DNA from: Lachnospiraceae bacterium
GTDB lineage: Bacteria; Bacillota; Clostridia; Lachnospirales; Lachnospiraceae
Assembly (NCBI GenBank): GCA_900770785.1
Contig: CAAGLJ010000201.1
Location: forward strand, 1 to 5,773
Length of the DNA stretch: 5,773 nt
Direction: 5' to 3'
Position 1 is the stretch's first letter, and each line of letters opens with the position of its first letter. Position numbers and translations under genes: made by a program. A model generated the notes under the pieces. That model ran no database searches. It saw only the letters and a list, made by a program, of their open reading frames with translations, and had not been told where the DNA came from. This document shows, piece by piece, positions 1-5,717 of the stretch.

Positions 1-1104
1 CATCTTCCTATTTTGTTATGTGAGATTATGAAGGTAGGGCATGATGACAATTTTCTTGAACTGGCAAAAGCCAAAGGTGCAAAAGGAATCCGGTTTTACG
101 GAATTTGCTGCTCCGGCCTTGCAGCAATGTACCGTTATGGCGGTGTAATTCCCCTTTCCAATGCAGTTTCCGCAGAACTGGTTCTGGGTACAGGAGCATT
201 GGACTTATGGGTAGCCGATGTACAGGATGTTTTCCCGGCAATCATGGAAGTGGCAAAATGCTTCCAGACTACGGTAGTTACTACCAGTGAATCGGGAAGA
301 CTTCCGGGAGCAGAGCGTTATGAATATGACCATCATCATTCCAACATCGCTGAAACGAGAGAGCTGGCAGAAAAAATTGTTCTTCGTGGCATAGAGAGCT
401 TCGAGCAGAGGAAGGAAATTCCTGTTTATATTCCGCCTTATGAGGTAGAAGCAGAAGTGGGCTTCTCTGTAGAATATGTACATAAGCGTTTCGGCAGCAT
501 GAAGCCTCTGGCAGAAGCCGTAAAAAGCGGGCAGATTCTGGGACTGGTCAATCTGGTGGGCTGTTCAAATCCGAAGGTATTGTATGAGAAGGCAGTAATT
601 GACGTAGCCGATGTGCTGCTTAAGAATAATGTATTGATTCTCACCAACGGCTGTGCTTCCTTCCCCCTGATGAAGCTGGGCTACTGCAGCATAGACGGAA
701 TTTCCAAAGCAGGAGAAAGTCTTCGTGAATTTTTGACTCCGGATCTGCCGCCGGTGTGGCATGTGGGAGAATGCATCGACAACACCCGTTCTTCCGGAAT
801 TTTTGCAGGGATTGCAGGAAGTCTGGGTAAAAATATTTATGAAATGCCATTTGCTTTTTCCTCACCGGAATGGGGAAATGAAAAGGGCATTGATGCCGCT
901 TTGGGCTTTAGGTTAATGGGTGTGAACTCTTACCACTGCGTGGAGGCGCAGATTCATGGCTCTAAAAATGTTATTGAATTTTTAAAAGAAGGAACAAGGG
1001 AATTGCTGGGCTCTACCATGACTGTGGATGTGGATCCGACTGCCCTGGGCAATAAAATTGTAGAGGATCTTAAGGCTAAGCGAAAGGCACTTGGCTGGGA
1101 CTGA
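1..1104 (+). CDS. cooS: CooS-type carbon monoxide dehydrogenase homologue, C-terminal part, deviant active site (5' truncated by window)
   Basis: The frame is open from base 1, so the gene begins upstream; the visible ~367 residues correspond to the C-terminal half of a ~630-residue CooS. The N-terminal B/D-cluster cysteines are outside the window. Numbering from the TTG codon at 13, the visible landmarks are: GICCSG (C32-C33), GALD (61-64), VGCSNPKV (C184), NGCAS (C214), HVGECIDNTR (C254) and NEKG (K291). By alignment from memory to Carboxydothermus CODH-II, C33, C184, C214 and C254 match C-cluster ligands C295, C446, C476 and C526, and K291 matches catalytic K563. The first codon (His, in HLPIL) probably matches H261. 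The C333 position is instead D72, in the context DVQD where CODH-II has DYQC. Canonical CooS interconverts CO and CO2 at a Ni-Fe-S cluster in the cytoplasm; this variant probably does not. It is first in the visible operon, 18 bp before an ABC importer. Confidence is high for the family and low for CO activity. No cooC or cooF is visible. Confidence 0.93.
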   Translation, partial: HLPILLCEIMKVGHDDNFLELAKAKGAKGIRFYGICCSGLAAMYRYGGVIPLSNAVSAELVLGTGALDLWVADVQDVFPAIMEVAKCFQTTVVTTSESGRLPGAERYEYDHHHSNIAETRELAEKIVLRGIESFEQRKEIPVYIPPYEVEAEVGFSVEYVHKRFGSMKPLAEAVKSGQILGLVNLVGCSNPKVLYEKAVIDVADVLLKNNVLILTNGCASFPLMKLGYCSIDGISKAGESLREFLTPDLPPVWHVGECIDNTRSSGIFAGIAGSLGKNIYEMPFAFSSPEWGNEKGIDAALGFRLMGVNSYHCVEAQIHGSKNVIEFLKEGTRELLGSTMTVDVDPTALGNKIVEDLKAKRKALGWD

Positions 1105-1105
1105 T

Positions 1106-1113
1106 AAGGAGGG
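1106..1113 (+). promoter_or_regulatory. Ribosome binding site of the binding-protein gene
   Basis: AAGGAGGG lies 9 bases before the ATG at 1123 and starts 2 bases after the cooS stop codon. It is close to a perfect anti-16S match. It fixes the start of the binding protein and implies strong translation from the shared transcript. Confidence 0.85.
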
Positions 1114-1122
1114 ACAACATAG

Positions 1123-2073
1123 ATGAAGAGAAAAGTATGGACACTGCTGCTTATGGCTGTGATGACGATTATCCTGACTGCCTGCAATGCAGCAGACAAT
1201 GCTGCAGCCGGCACAGAGGAAGGAAAGAATGAGGAAGTGGTAAAAATAGCCTATCTTCCAATAACACATGCCTTTCCGGTATTTGAGACGGCAAAAGAGC
1301 TGGAGACCAAAGAGGGAATTAAGGTGGAGCTGGTAAAATACGGCTCCTGGCCGGAGCTTCTGGATGCATTGAATACGGGCAGAGTGGACGGTGCCTCCGT
1401 ATTGATTGAACTGGCAATGAAATCAAAGGAAGAAGGGGTGGGAATAAAGGCGGTTGCCCTGGGACACAGAGACGGTAATGTTATTGTTGTGTCAGAAAAT
1501 ATTGATAAAATTGAGGACTTACAGGGGAAGACCTTTGCGATTCCCCATCGCCAGTCCTCCCATAATATTCTCATCAATGAAGCTCTGGAAAAGGCTGGAC
1601 TGAATATAGATGATTTGACCATTACGGAACTGGCTCCAGCAGAAATGCCGGCTGCATTAGCCAGCGGCCAGATTGATGGGTATTGCGTGGCAGAGCCTTT
1701 TGGAGCAATAGCCGTATCACTTAATGCGGGAAAGGTACTCTATTCTTCAGAGGAATTGTGGCAGGATTCACTGTGCTGCGGCCTTGTATTGACGGATGAT
1801 TTTTTGAACAATCGCAGGGAGACAGCCAGAGAATTTGTAGATGCCTACAAGGCGGCAGGTAATCATTTAACTGCAGAACAGGCAAAAGAAATTGGCAAGG
1901 AATATTTGAATCAGGATGAGGAAGTACTGGATATTTCGCTGCAATGGATTTCCTATCAGGATCTGACAATTTCAGAGGAAATATATGATTCTCTTGTAGA
2001 AAGGGTGGAAAAATACGGATTATCAGAGAATCCACCTGCATATGAAGACTTTGTAGATAATTTACAGGATTGA
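1123..2073 (+). CDS. ABC transporter substrate-binding lipoprotein, NitT/TauT (SsuA/NMT1-like) type
   Basis: The 316-residue protein begins with a lipoprotein signal peptide: MKRK, a hydrophobic stretch at about 5-18, then the lipobox LTAC with C21 as the predicted lipidated cysteine. A polar Ala/Glu-rich linker (22-38) follows. The mature domain starts near residue 39 with KIAYLPITHAF. Features typical of the SsuA/TauA/NrtA/NMT1 periplasmic-binding fold are W76 with LLDALNTGRVDGA (79-91), the DLQGKTFAIP hinge region (132-141), ALASGQIDGY (178-187) and AEPFGA (190-195). This family captures small anions or organic compounds (nitrate, bicarbonate, alkanesulfonates, taurine, pyrimidine precursors); the ligand cannot be read from the sequence. 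It should be membrane-anchored outside the cell and deliver ligand to the permease encoded 16 bp downstream. Co-transcription with the CooS homologue suggests the ligand is its substrate or a cofactor precursor, which is inference. Confidence 0.93.
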   Translation: MKRKVWTLLLMAVMTIILTACNAADNAAAGTEEGKNEEVVKIAYLPITHAFPVFETAKELETKEGIKVELVKYGSWPELLDALNTGRVDGASVLIELAMKSKEEGVGIKAVALGHRDGNVIVVSENIDKIEDLQGKTFAIPHRQSSHNILINEALEKAGLNIDDLTITELAPAEMPAALASGQIDGYCVAEPFGAIAVSLNAGKVLYSSEELWQDSLCCGLVLTDDFLNNRRETAREFVDAYKAAGNHLTAEQAKEIGKEYLNQDEEVLDISLQWISYQDLTISEEIYDSLVERVEKYGLSENPPAYEDFVDNLQD

Positions 2074-2074
2074 C

Positions 2075-2080
2075 AGGAGA
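2075..2080 (+). promoter_or_regulatory. Ribosome binding site of the permease gene
   Basis: AGGAGA sits 9 bases before the ATG at 2090 and directly after the binding-protein stop codon, which supports this start and close coupling within the operon. Confidence 0.75.
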
Positions 2081-2089
2081 GTAAATTTA

Positions 2090-2851
2090 ATGAGGAAACT
2101 GCTATCAATAAAAAATATTGTAATATCATTTGCCGGATTAATTCTCCTATGGCAGATAGTCTATTCAGTAAGCGGCTTTAGTAAGGCATTATTTCCCGCT
2201 CCCTACCATGCGTGGGAGGCACTGGTGGGAATGTTTCTGGATGGCTCCATATTTATTAATATAGGATCAAGCATGTATCGTTTTGCACTGGGATATGTCG
2301 GGGGAATTTTTGCTGCCGTATTTGCGGGATTGTTCCTGGGATACTTTCCCCGGATATTCCAGTACATTAATCCGGTTTTACAGCTTATCAGACCCATCTC
2401 TCCTATGGCCTGGATGCCCTTTATCGTACTCTGGTTCGGTATAGGAGATGTACCGGCTATTGTGATTATTTTTATTGCTACGTTTTTTCCGGTGCTTCTG
2501 TCCACAGTAGCGGCAGTGGGTGGAATAGATAAGATATACCTGAAGGTTTCCAAAAACTTTGGCATAAAACAGCCATACATATTTTGGAAAATCATTTTTC
2601 CGGCGGCTTTTCCCCAGATTGCAAACGGTATACACCTGGCTCTGGGAACCGCCTGGGTATTTCTTGTGGCAGGAGAAATGGTGGGTTCTCAGTCCGGGCT
2701 GGGCTATATGATTATTGATTCCAGAAACAATCTGAGGGCAGACTCTCTTTTGGCAACCATTGTGGTAATTGGTATGATTGGACTTTTTTTGGATACCCTG
2801 CTTAAGTTTGTGGAAAAACGGGTATTGAAAGCCTGGGGAGGAACGGAATAA
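2090..2851 (+). CDS. ABC transporter permease, NitT/TauT type
   Basis: A 253-residue, strongly hydrophobic protein with about six membrane spans, the usual size for SsuC/TauC/NrtB permeases. The first span is near residues 10-29, followed by the family-typical segment around FPAPYHAWEAL (35-45). RPISPMAWMPFIVLWFGIGD (101-120) closely resembles the conserved block of this permease group. The cytoplasmic EAA coupling loop, which docks on the ATPase, lies at about 148-171 and ends in the FPAAFPQI stretch. A GEMVGSQSGLGYMI block follows, also characteristic of the group. The protein probably works as a homodimer. Its TAA stop overlaps the ATG of the ATPase gene by one base, so translation is likely coupled. 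The transported substrate is unknown. Confidence 0.94.
   Translation: MRKLLSIKNIVISFAGLILLWQIVYSVSGFSKALFPAPYHAWEALVGMFLDGSIFINIGSSMYRFALGYVGGIFAAVFAGLFLGYFPRIFQYINPVLQLIRPISPMAWMPFIVLWFGIGDVPAIVIIFIATFFPVLLSTVAAVGGIDKIYLKVSKNFGIKQPYIFWKIIFPAAFPQIANGIHLALGTAWVFLVAGEMVGSQSGLGYMIIDSRNNLRADSLLATIVVIGMIGLFLDTLLKFVEKRVLKAWGGTE
2835..2841 (+). promoter_or_regulatory. Ribosome binding site of the ATPase gene, inside the permease 3' end
   Basis: GGGGAGG lies 9 bases before the ATG at 2851, within the last codons of the permease gene. With the TAATG stop/start overlap it supports the chosen ATPase start. Confidence 0.8.
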
Positions 2852-3624
2852 TGTATATTGAGATAGAAAATGTCAGCAAAACCTTTATGCAGAAGGAAGA
2901 GAAATTTACGGTGCTGGACAGGGTGACACTGGGCATTGAAAAAGGTGAGTTTATCTGTCTTTTAGGCCCATCAGGCTGTGGAAAAAGTACATTGTTAAAC
3001 GCACTTGCCGGATTTGAAACTGTGGATGAAGGCAGCGTTAAAATTAATGGGCAGGAAGTAAAGGAGCCATCACCCAGAAATGTCACCATTTTTCAGAATT
3101 ATGGTCTGCTTCCCTGGAGAACGGTTTTAAAAAATGTGGAGCTGGGGTTGGAGGCAAAAAAAGTTCCCAAAGTACAAAAACGTGAAATCGCGGAAAAAAC
3201 CCTCGACCTTGTAGGTCTTTCCAATTTTAAAAATGCCTATCCCAATCAGCTTTCCGGTGGAATGAAGCAGAGAGTCTCCATAGCCAGAGCATTGGCAGTT
3301 TCACCGGATATTATTTTTATGGATGAGCCCTTTGGTGCCCTGGATGCAATTACCAGAATGAAGCTCCAGGATGATATTCTGCAAATTGCGAGGGAAGAGA
3401 AAAAGACGATAATCTTTGTTACTCATGATATTGAGGAAGCCGTTTTTCTGGCAGACAGAATCGTGGTTATGACTCCTAATCCGGGAAAAATTAAAAGTAT
3501 TATCAATGTCGGGCTAACATCGGGAAATCGGGACAGAACCAGCGATGATTTCATTCTTCTTCGGGATAAAGTATTTGAAATCCTTAATATGAAGCATGAG
3601 CATTATATTGAATTTGAAATATAA
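2851..3624 (+). CDS. ABC transporter ATP-binding protein, NitT/TauT (SsuB/NrtD-like) type
   Basis: A complete 257-residue ATPase with every nucleotide-binding motif intact: Walker A GPSGCGKST (39-47), Q-loop Q82, signature LSGGMKQR (134-141), Walker B IIFMDEP (154-160), D-loop GALD (162-165) and H-loop H192 in FVTHD. LLPWRTV (86-92) just after the Q-loop is characteristic of the nitrate/sulfonate/taurine subgroup, which agrees with the binding protein and permease types. It powers import from the cytoplasmic face, presumably as a homodimer. It is the last gene of the operon; its TAA at 3622-3624 is only 2 bp from the stop of the convergent regulator gene. No internal defect is visible, so the importer is complete and probably functional. 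Confidence 0.95.
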   Translation: MYIEIENVSKTFMQKEEKFTVLDRVTLGIEKGEFICLLGPSGCGKSTLLNALAGFETVDEGSVKINGQEVKEPSPRNVTIFQNYGLLPWRTVLKNVELGLEAKKVPKVQKREIAEKTLDLVGLSNFKNAYPNQLSGGMKQRVSIARALAVSPDIIFMDEPFGALDAITRMKLQDDILQIAREEKKTIIFVTHDIEEAVFLADRIVVMTPNPGKIKSIINVGLTSGNRDRTSDDFILLRDKVFEILNMKHEHYIEFEI

Positions 3625-3632
3625 ATTTATAT
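3619..3632. repeat. AT-only perfect palindrome spanning two convergent stop codons
   Basis: ATATAAATTTATAT is a perfect 14-base self-complement covering the ATPase stop (3622-3624) and the regulator stop (3627-3629 on the minus strand). A second small dyad, TGACA-TAAT-TGTCA at 3632-3645, abuts it. Neither has a GC-rich stem or a clear T-tract, so neither is called as a terminator. With only 2 bp between convergent genes, transcripts must overlap or end inside the opposing gene. Confidence 0.4.
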
Positions 3633-4064
3633 GACATAATTGTCAGCTAAATTTTCTCTCTGCTGGTCTGCCAAATCCTTCAGCGTAATACCATCAAGGT
3701 ATTCTGTAATGATCTGATGCAGCCCCTGCCACATAGGAAGAGTAGCACATTCATCGGCTCTTTCGCAGGGGTTAGCTCCAGGCTCAAGGCAGGAAACGGG
3801 TGCAAGGCCGCTTTCGGTCAGGCGAAGAATATCGCCTACAGTATAGTCTTTTGCCGATTTAGCCAGCTTATAGCCTCCCATATATCCTCTATTGGTGCAA
3901 AGAATATCACCGTTGTTCAGGAGAGGAACAATCTGCTCCAGATATCGTTTGGAAATATTCTGCCTTTTGGCAATGTCTTTTAGAGCAATAAAGCCCTCGT
4001 CTTCATGCTGTGCAAGATCCACAAGCATTCTAAGAGCATATCTTCCTTTGGTTGAAAATTTCAT
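3627..4064 (-). CDS. Rrf2-family transcriptional regulator with a three-cysteine Fe-S-type motif
   Basis: A 145-residue protein, the usual Rrf2 length. It opens with MKFSTKGRYALRMLVDLA, the hallmark Rrf2 N-terminus. A winged helix-turn-helix follows: IALKDIAKRQNISKRYLEQI (26-45) is the recognition region and the wing is NRGYMGGYKL (58-67). Three cysteines at 92, 100 and 106 (C-x7-C-x5-C) sit where IscR and NsrR bind their cluster; IscR itself has x5 and x5. A further cysteine, C56, lies just before the wing. The C-terminal helix carries W112 and a dimer-type amphipathic segment. Family members sense Fe-S status, nitric oxide, cysteine or redox state. Its placement between the CooS/importer operon and a divergently transcribed FAD/Rieske gene suggests it controls one or both, and probably itself. 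It has its own promoter and a GAGGT ribosome site 8 bases upstream of the ATG. The cluster type and the signal are unknown. Confidence 0.95.
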   Translation of the reverse strand: MKFSTKGRYALRMLVDLAQHEDEGFIALKDIAKRQNISKRYLEQIVPLLNNGDILCTNRGYMGGYKLAKSAKDYTVGDILRLTESGLAPVSCLEPGANPCERADECATLPMWQGLHQIITEYLDGITLKDLADQQRENLADNYVI

Positions 4065-4072
4065 TTAACAAT

Positions 4073-4078
4073 ACCTCA
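4073..4078 (-). promoter_or_regulatory. Ribosome binding site of the rrf2 gene
   Basis: On the minus strand this reads TGAGGT, ending 8 bases before the ATG at 4064-4062. It supports that ATG as the start. Confidence 0.65.
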
Positions 4079-4090
4079 TTTCGTGGCATT

Positions 4091-4119
4091 ATAATAGCAT
4101 GGATTTAAAGGCTTTTCAA
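4091..4119 (-). promoter_or_regulatory. Probable sigma-A promoter of the rrf2 gene
   Basis: On the minus strand there is a -35 TTGAAA (4119-4114), a 17-base spacer, and a -10 TATTAT (4096-4091) preceded by TGC, which gives an extended -10. An overlapping TATAAT lies at 4093-4088. Transcription would begin near 4084, leaving a leader of about 20 bases that contains the ribosome site. On the plus strand the same AT core also reads TATAAT (4090-4095). With TTAACA at 4065-4070 and a 19-base spacer, this could be a weak divergent promoter for the FAD/Rieske gene. Confidence 0.6.
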
Positions 4120-4138
4120 GCAAAGTGTTCCACCTTTA
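4106..4138. promoter_or_regulatory. Candidate operator: inverted repeats over and upstream of the rrf2 -35 element
   Basis: TAAAGG (4106-4111) and CCTTTA (4133-4138) form a 6-base inverted repeat with a 21-base spacer that covers the -35 hexamer. The right part contains a second imperfect dyad, AAAGTG-TTC-CACcTTT (4122-4137, one bulged base). The spacing and position suit a dimeric Rrf2 regulator, but such short repeats often arise by chance. I see no convincing match to the IscR, NsrR or CymR consensus sites. Confidence 0.25.
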
Positions 4139-4168
4139 CGCCTTATTTTTTCTTCTGAATTGCACATA

Positions 4169-4196
4169 CTAAGGAAAAAGAAAAGAGGAACCTTAG
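4169..4196 (+). promoter_or_regulatory. Stem enclosing the ribosome site of the FAD/Rieske gene
   Basis: CTAAGG (4169-4174) pairs exactly with CCTTAG (4191-4196), which ends at the base before the ATG at 4197. The 16-base purine-rich loop holds AGAGGAA with GAGG at 4185-4188, the ribosome site that supports this start (8-base spacing). A hairpin here would present the ribosome site in a loop and place the start codon at its foot. The ribosome site is well supported; the hairpin's relevance is speculative. Confidence 0.4.
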
Positions 4197-5717
4197 ATGG
4201 AGTCACTATGGAGAAAACAGACGAAAGCAACAGAAATGAGACAGCAGAAAAATAAGAATGAAGCAAAGCAGGCAGGAGAGGCTCATTATGAAGTTATTGT
4301 GGTGGGAGCCGGAATGGCCGGTCTGCTGATTGCCTATTATTTGCAGGAGGCAGGCAAACAGGTTTTAGTACTGGAAGCAGATAAAATTGCCTCGGGACAG
4401 ACGGAGAGAACCACTGCCAAGATTACCAGTCAGCATGGACTAAAGTACAGCAATTTAGTGAAAAAGACAGGAGAACAAAAGGCGAAGCTGTATGCCCGGG
4501 CAAATCAGGAGGCTATTGGTGAATATGAGCGTTTGATTCGGGAAAAGAAAATCGACTGTCAGTTTGAACGGGAGTCGGCGTATTTGTATGTCCCAGAGGT
4601 GGAGACTATCGAAAGGGAAGGGGACAAAGCAAAGGAGGGACAAATGAAAGCGGTGGCTGAATTGAAGGAGGAGGCCAGGGTGGCAGCAAATTTGGGGCTT
4701 CCCGCATCCTTCACCAGCAAAATAAAACTGCCTTTTTTGGTAGAGGGGGCTTTGTGCTTTACTCATCAGGCCCAGTTCGCACCGCTGAAATTTATTCAAT
4801 ATCTTGCCGGCAGGCTGGAAATTTGGGAAAATACTCCGGTAATCGGAATCAAAGGAAATAAAGTAATCACAAAAGACAGGATAATGAGGGCAGATAAAAT
4901 TGTTATGGCTACCCATTATCCCTTTTTAAATCTTCCGGGTTTTTATTTTCTGAGACAACATCAGGAAAGAAGCTATGTTCTGGCCCTTTCCGGCTGCAAA
5001 AAAATAGAAGGAATGTATCTGGGACTGGGAAAAAATGGACTGTCACTTCGACAGGCAGGTGAATATTTACTGTTAGGAGGAGGCTCCCATCGCACTGGGG
5101 AAAATAGGGATGGAGGAAAGTATGATTTTCTTAAGCAGGCAGCAGAAAAATATTTTCCAGAGGGAAAGGTGGAGGCATACTGGTCGGCACAGGACTGTAT
5201 GCCCCACGATGGAATCCCCTTTATCGGAAAATACTCTGTTTTTACCCCCCACCTTTATGTGGCTACAGGCTTTCAAAAGTGGGGAATGACCACTTCAATG
5301 GTGGCGGCACAGATCATTCGTGACAGCCTGTGCGGGAGGAAAAACCCTTATGCAAAGGTATTCTCCCCTCAGCGGTGTAATTTTCGTGCCGGTCTGACCA
5401 ACTTTTTAACGGATATGGGGGTAAGCATAAAAGGATTGATAAAGGGGCTGCTGCACCATCCCAAAGAGGAGGACTCTTTCCCAATTGGGAATGGGGGGAT
5501 CATGGATATAGAGGGAAAGAGGTATGGCTGCTTTTGGGATGAAAAAGGAGAACTGCATATTATTTTTGCCAGATGCCCGCACATGGGCTGTGCATTGGAA
5601 TGGAATGCAGACGAAAAAAGCTGGGATTGCCCCTGCCACGGCTCCAGATTTGATATAGATGGTAAATTATTGGACAACCCGGCTACGAAGAACCGCTTGA
5701 GTTTCCGTAAACTGTAA
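4197..5717 (+). CDS. FAD-dependent oxidoreductase (DAO family) fused to a C-terminal Rieske [2Fe-2S] domain
   Basis: A 506-residue cytoplasmic protein with no signal peptide. After a Lys/Glu/Gln-rich leader of about 30 residues, the FAD-binding Rossmann segment reads YEVIVVGAGMAG (31-42), with E60 at the end of the second strand for the adenosine ribose. The DAO-like body continues to DCMPHDGIPFIG (333-344) and ATGFQKWGMT (356-365), the usual C-terminal FAD contact. A linker leads to the Rieske domain (about 430-506): C460-P-H462 and C478-P-C480-H481 give the four cluster ligands. C465 and C480 are the extra pair that forms a disulfide in bc1-type Rieske proteins. The layout matches Bacillus YhfW-like proteins, whose substrates are not established to my knowledge. 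It starts 132 bp from, and is divergent to, the rrf2 gene. It may pass electrons between an amine- or hydroxy-type substrate and a redox partner of the system. The translation start is reasonable, but M14 (4236) is a possible alternative. Confidence 0.92.
   Translation: MESLWRKQTKATEMRQQKNKNEAKQAGEAHYEVIVVGAGMAGLLIAYYLQEAGKQVLVLEADKIASGQTERTTAKITSQHGLKYSNLVKKTGEQKAKLYARANQEAIGEYERLIREKKIDCQFERESAYLYVPEVETIEREGDKAKEGQMKAVAELKEEARVAANLGLPASFTSKIKLPFLVEGALCFTHQAQFAPLKFIQYLAGRLEIWENTPVIGIKGNKVITKDRIMRADKIVMATHYPFLNLPGFYFLRQHQERSYVLALSGCKKIEGMYLGLGKNGLSLRQAGEYLLLGGGSHRTGENRDGGKYDFLKQAAEKYFPEGKVEAYWSAQDCMPHDGIPFIGKYSVFTPHLYVATGFQKWGMTTSMVAAQIIRDSLCGRKNPYAKVFSPQRCNFRAGLTNFLTDMGVSIKGLIKGLLHHPKEEDSFPIGNGGIMDIEGKRYGCFWDEKGELHIIFARCPHMGCALEWNADEKSWDCPCHGSRFDIDGKLLDNPATKNRLSFRKL

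Noticed and set aside
13..15. TTG as a possible real start of the CooS gene
   Set aside because: The frame is open to base 1, HLPIL before it matches the conserved CooS histidine segment, and there is no ribosome site; the gene is simply cut by the window edge.
1251..1622. Minus-strand open frame of 123 codons inside the binding-protein gene
   Set aside because: Its composition and lack of family motifs mark it as an antisense shadow of the lipoprotein gene; other long minus-strand frames under the operon and the FAD/Rieske gene were dismissed for the same reason.
3632..3645. TGACA-TAAT-TGTCA hairpin as a rho-independent terminator
   Set aside because: The 5-bp AT-rich stem is weak, has no clean T-tract on either strand, and lies inside the rrf2 coding region.
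3717..3983. Plus-strand open frame of 88 codons antisense to rrf2
   Set aside because: It has no convincing ribosome site and no recognisable domain, and it is a shadow of the well-supported rrf2 reading frame.
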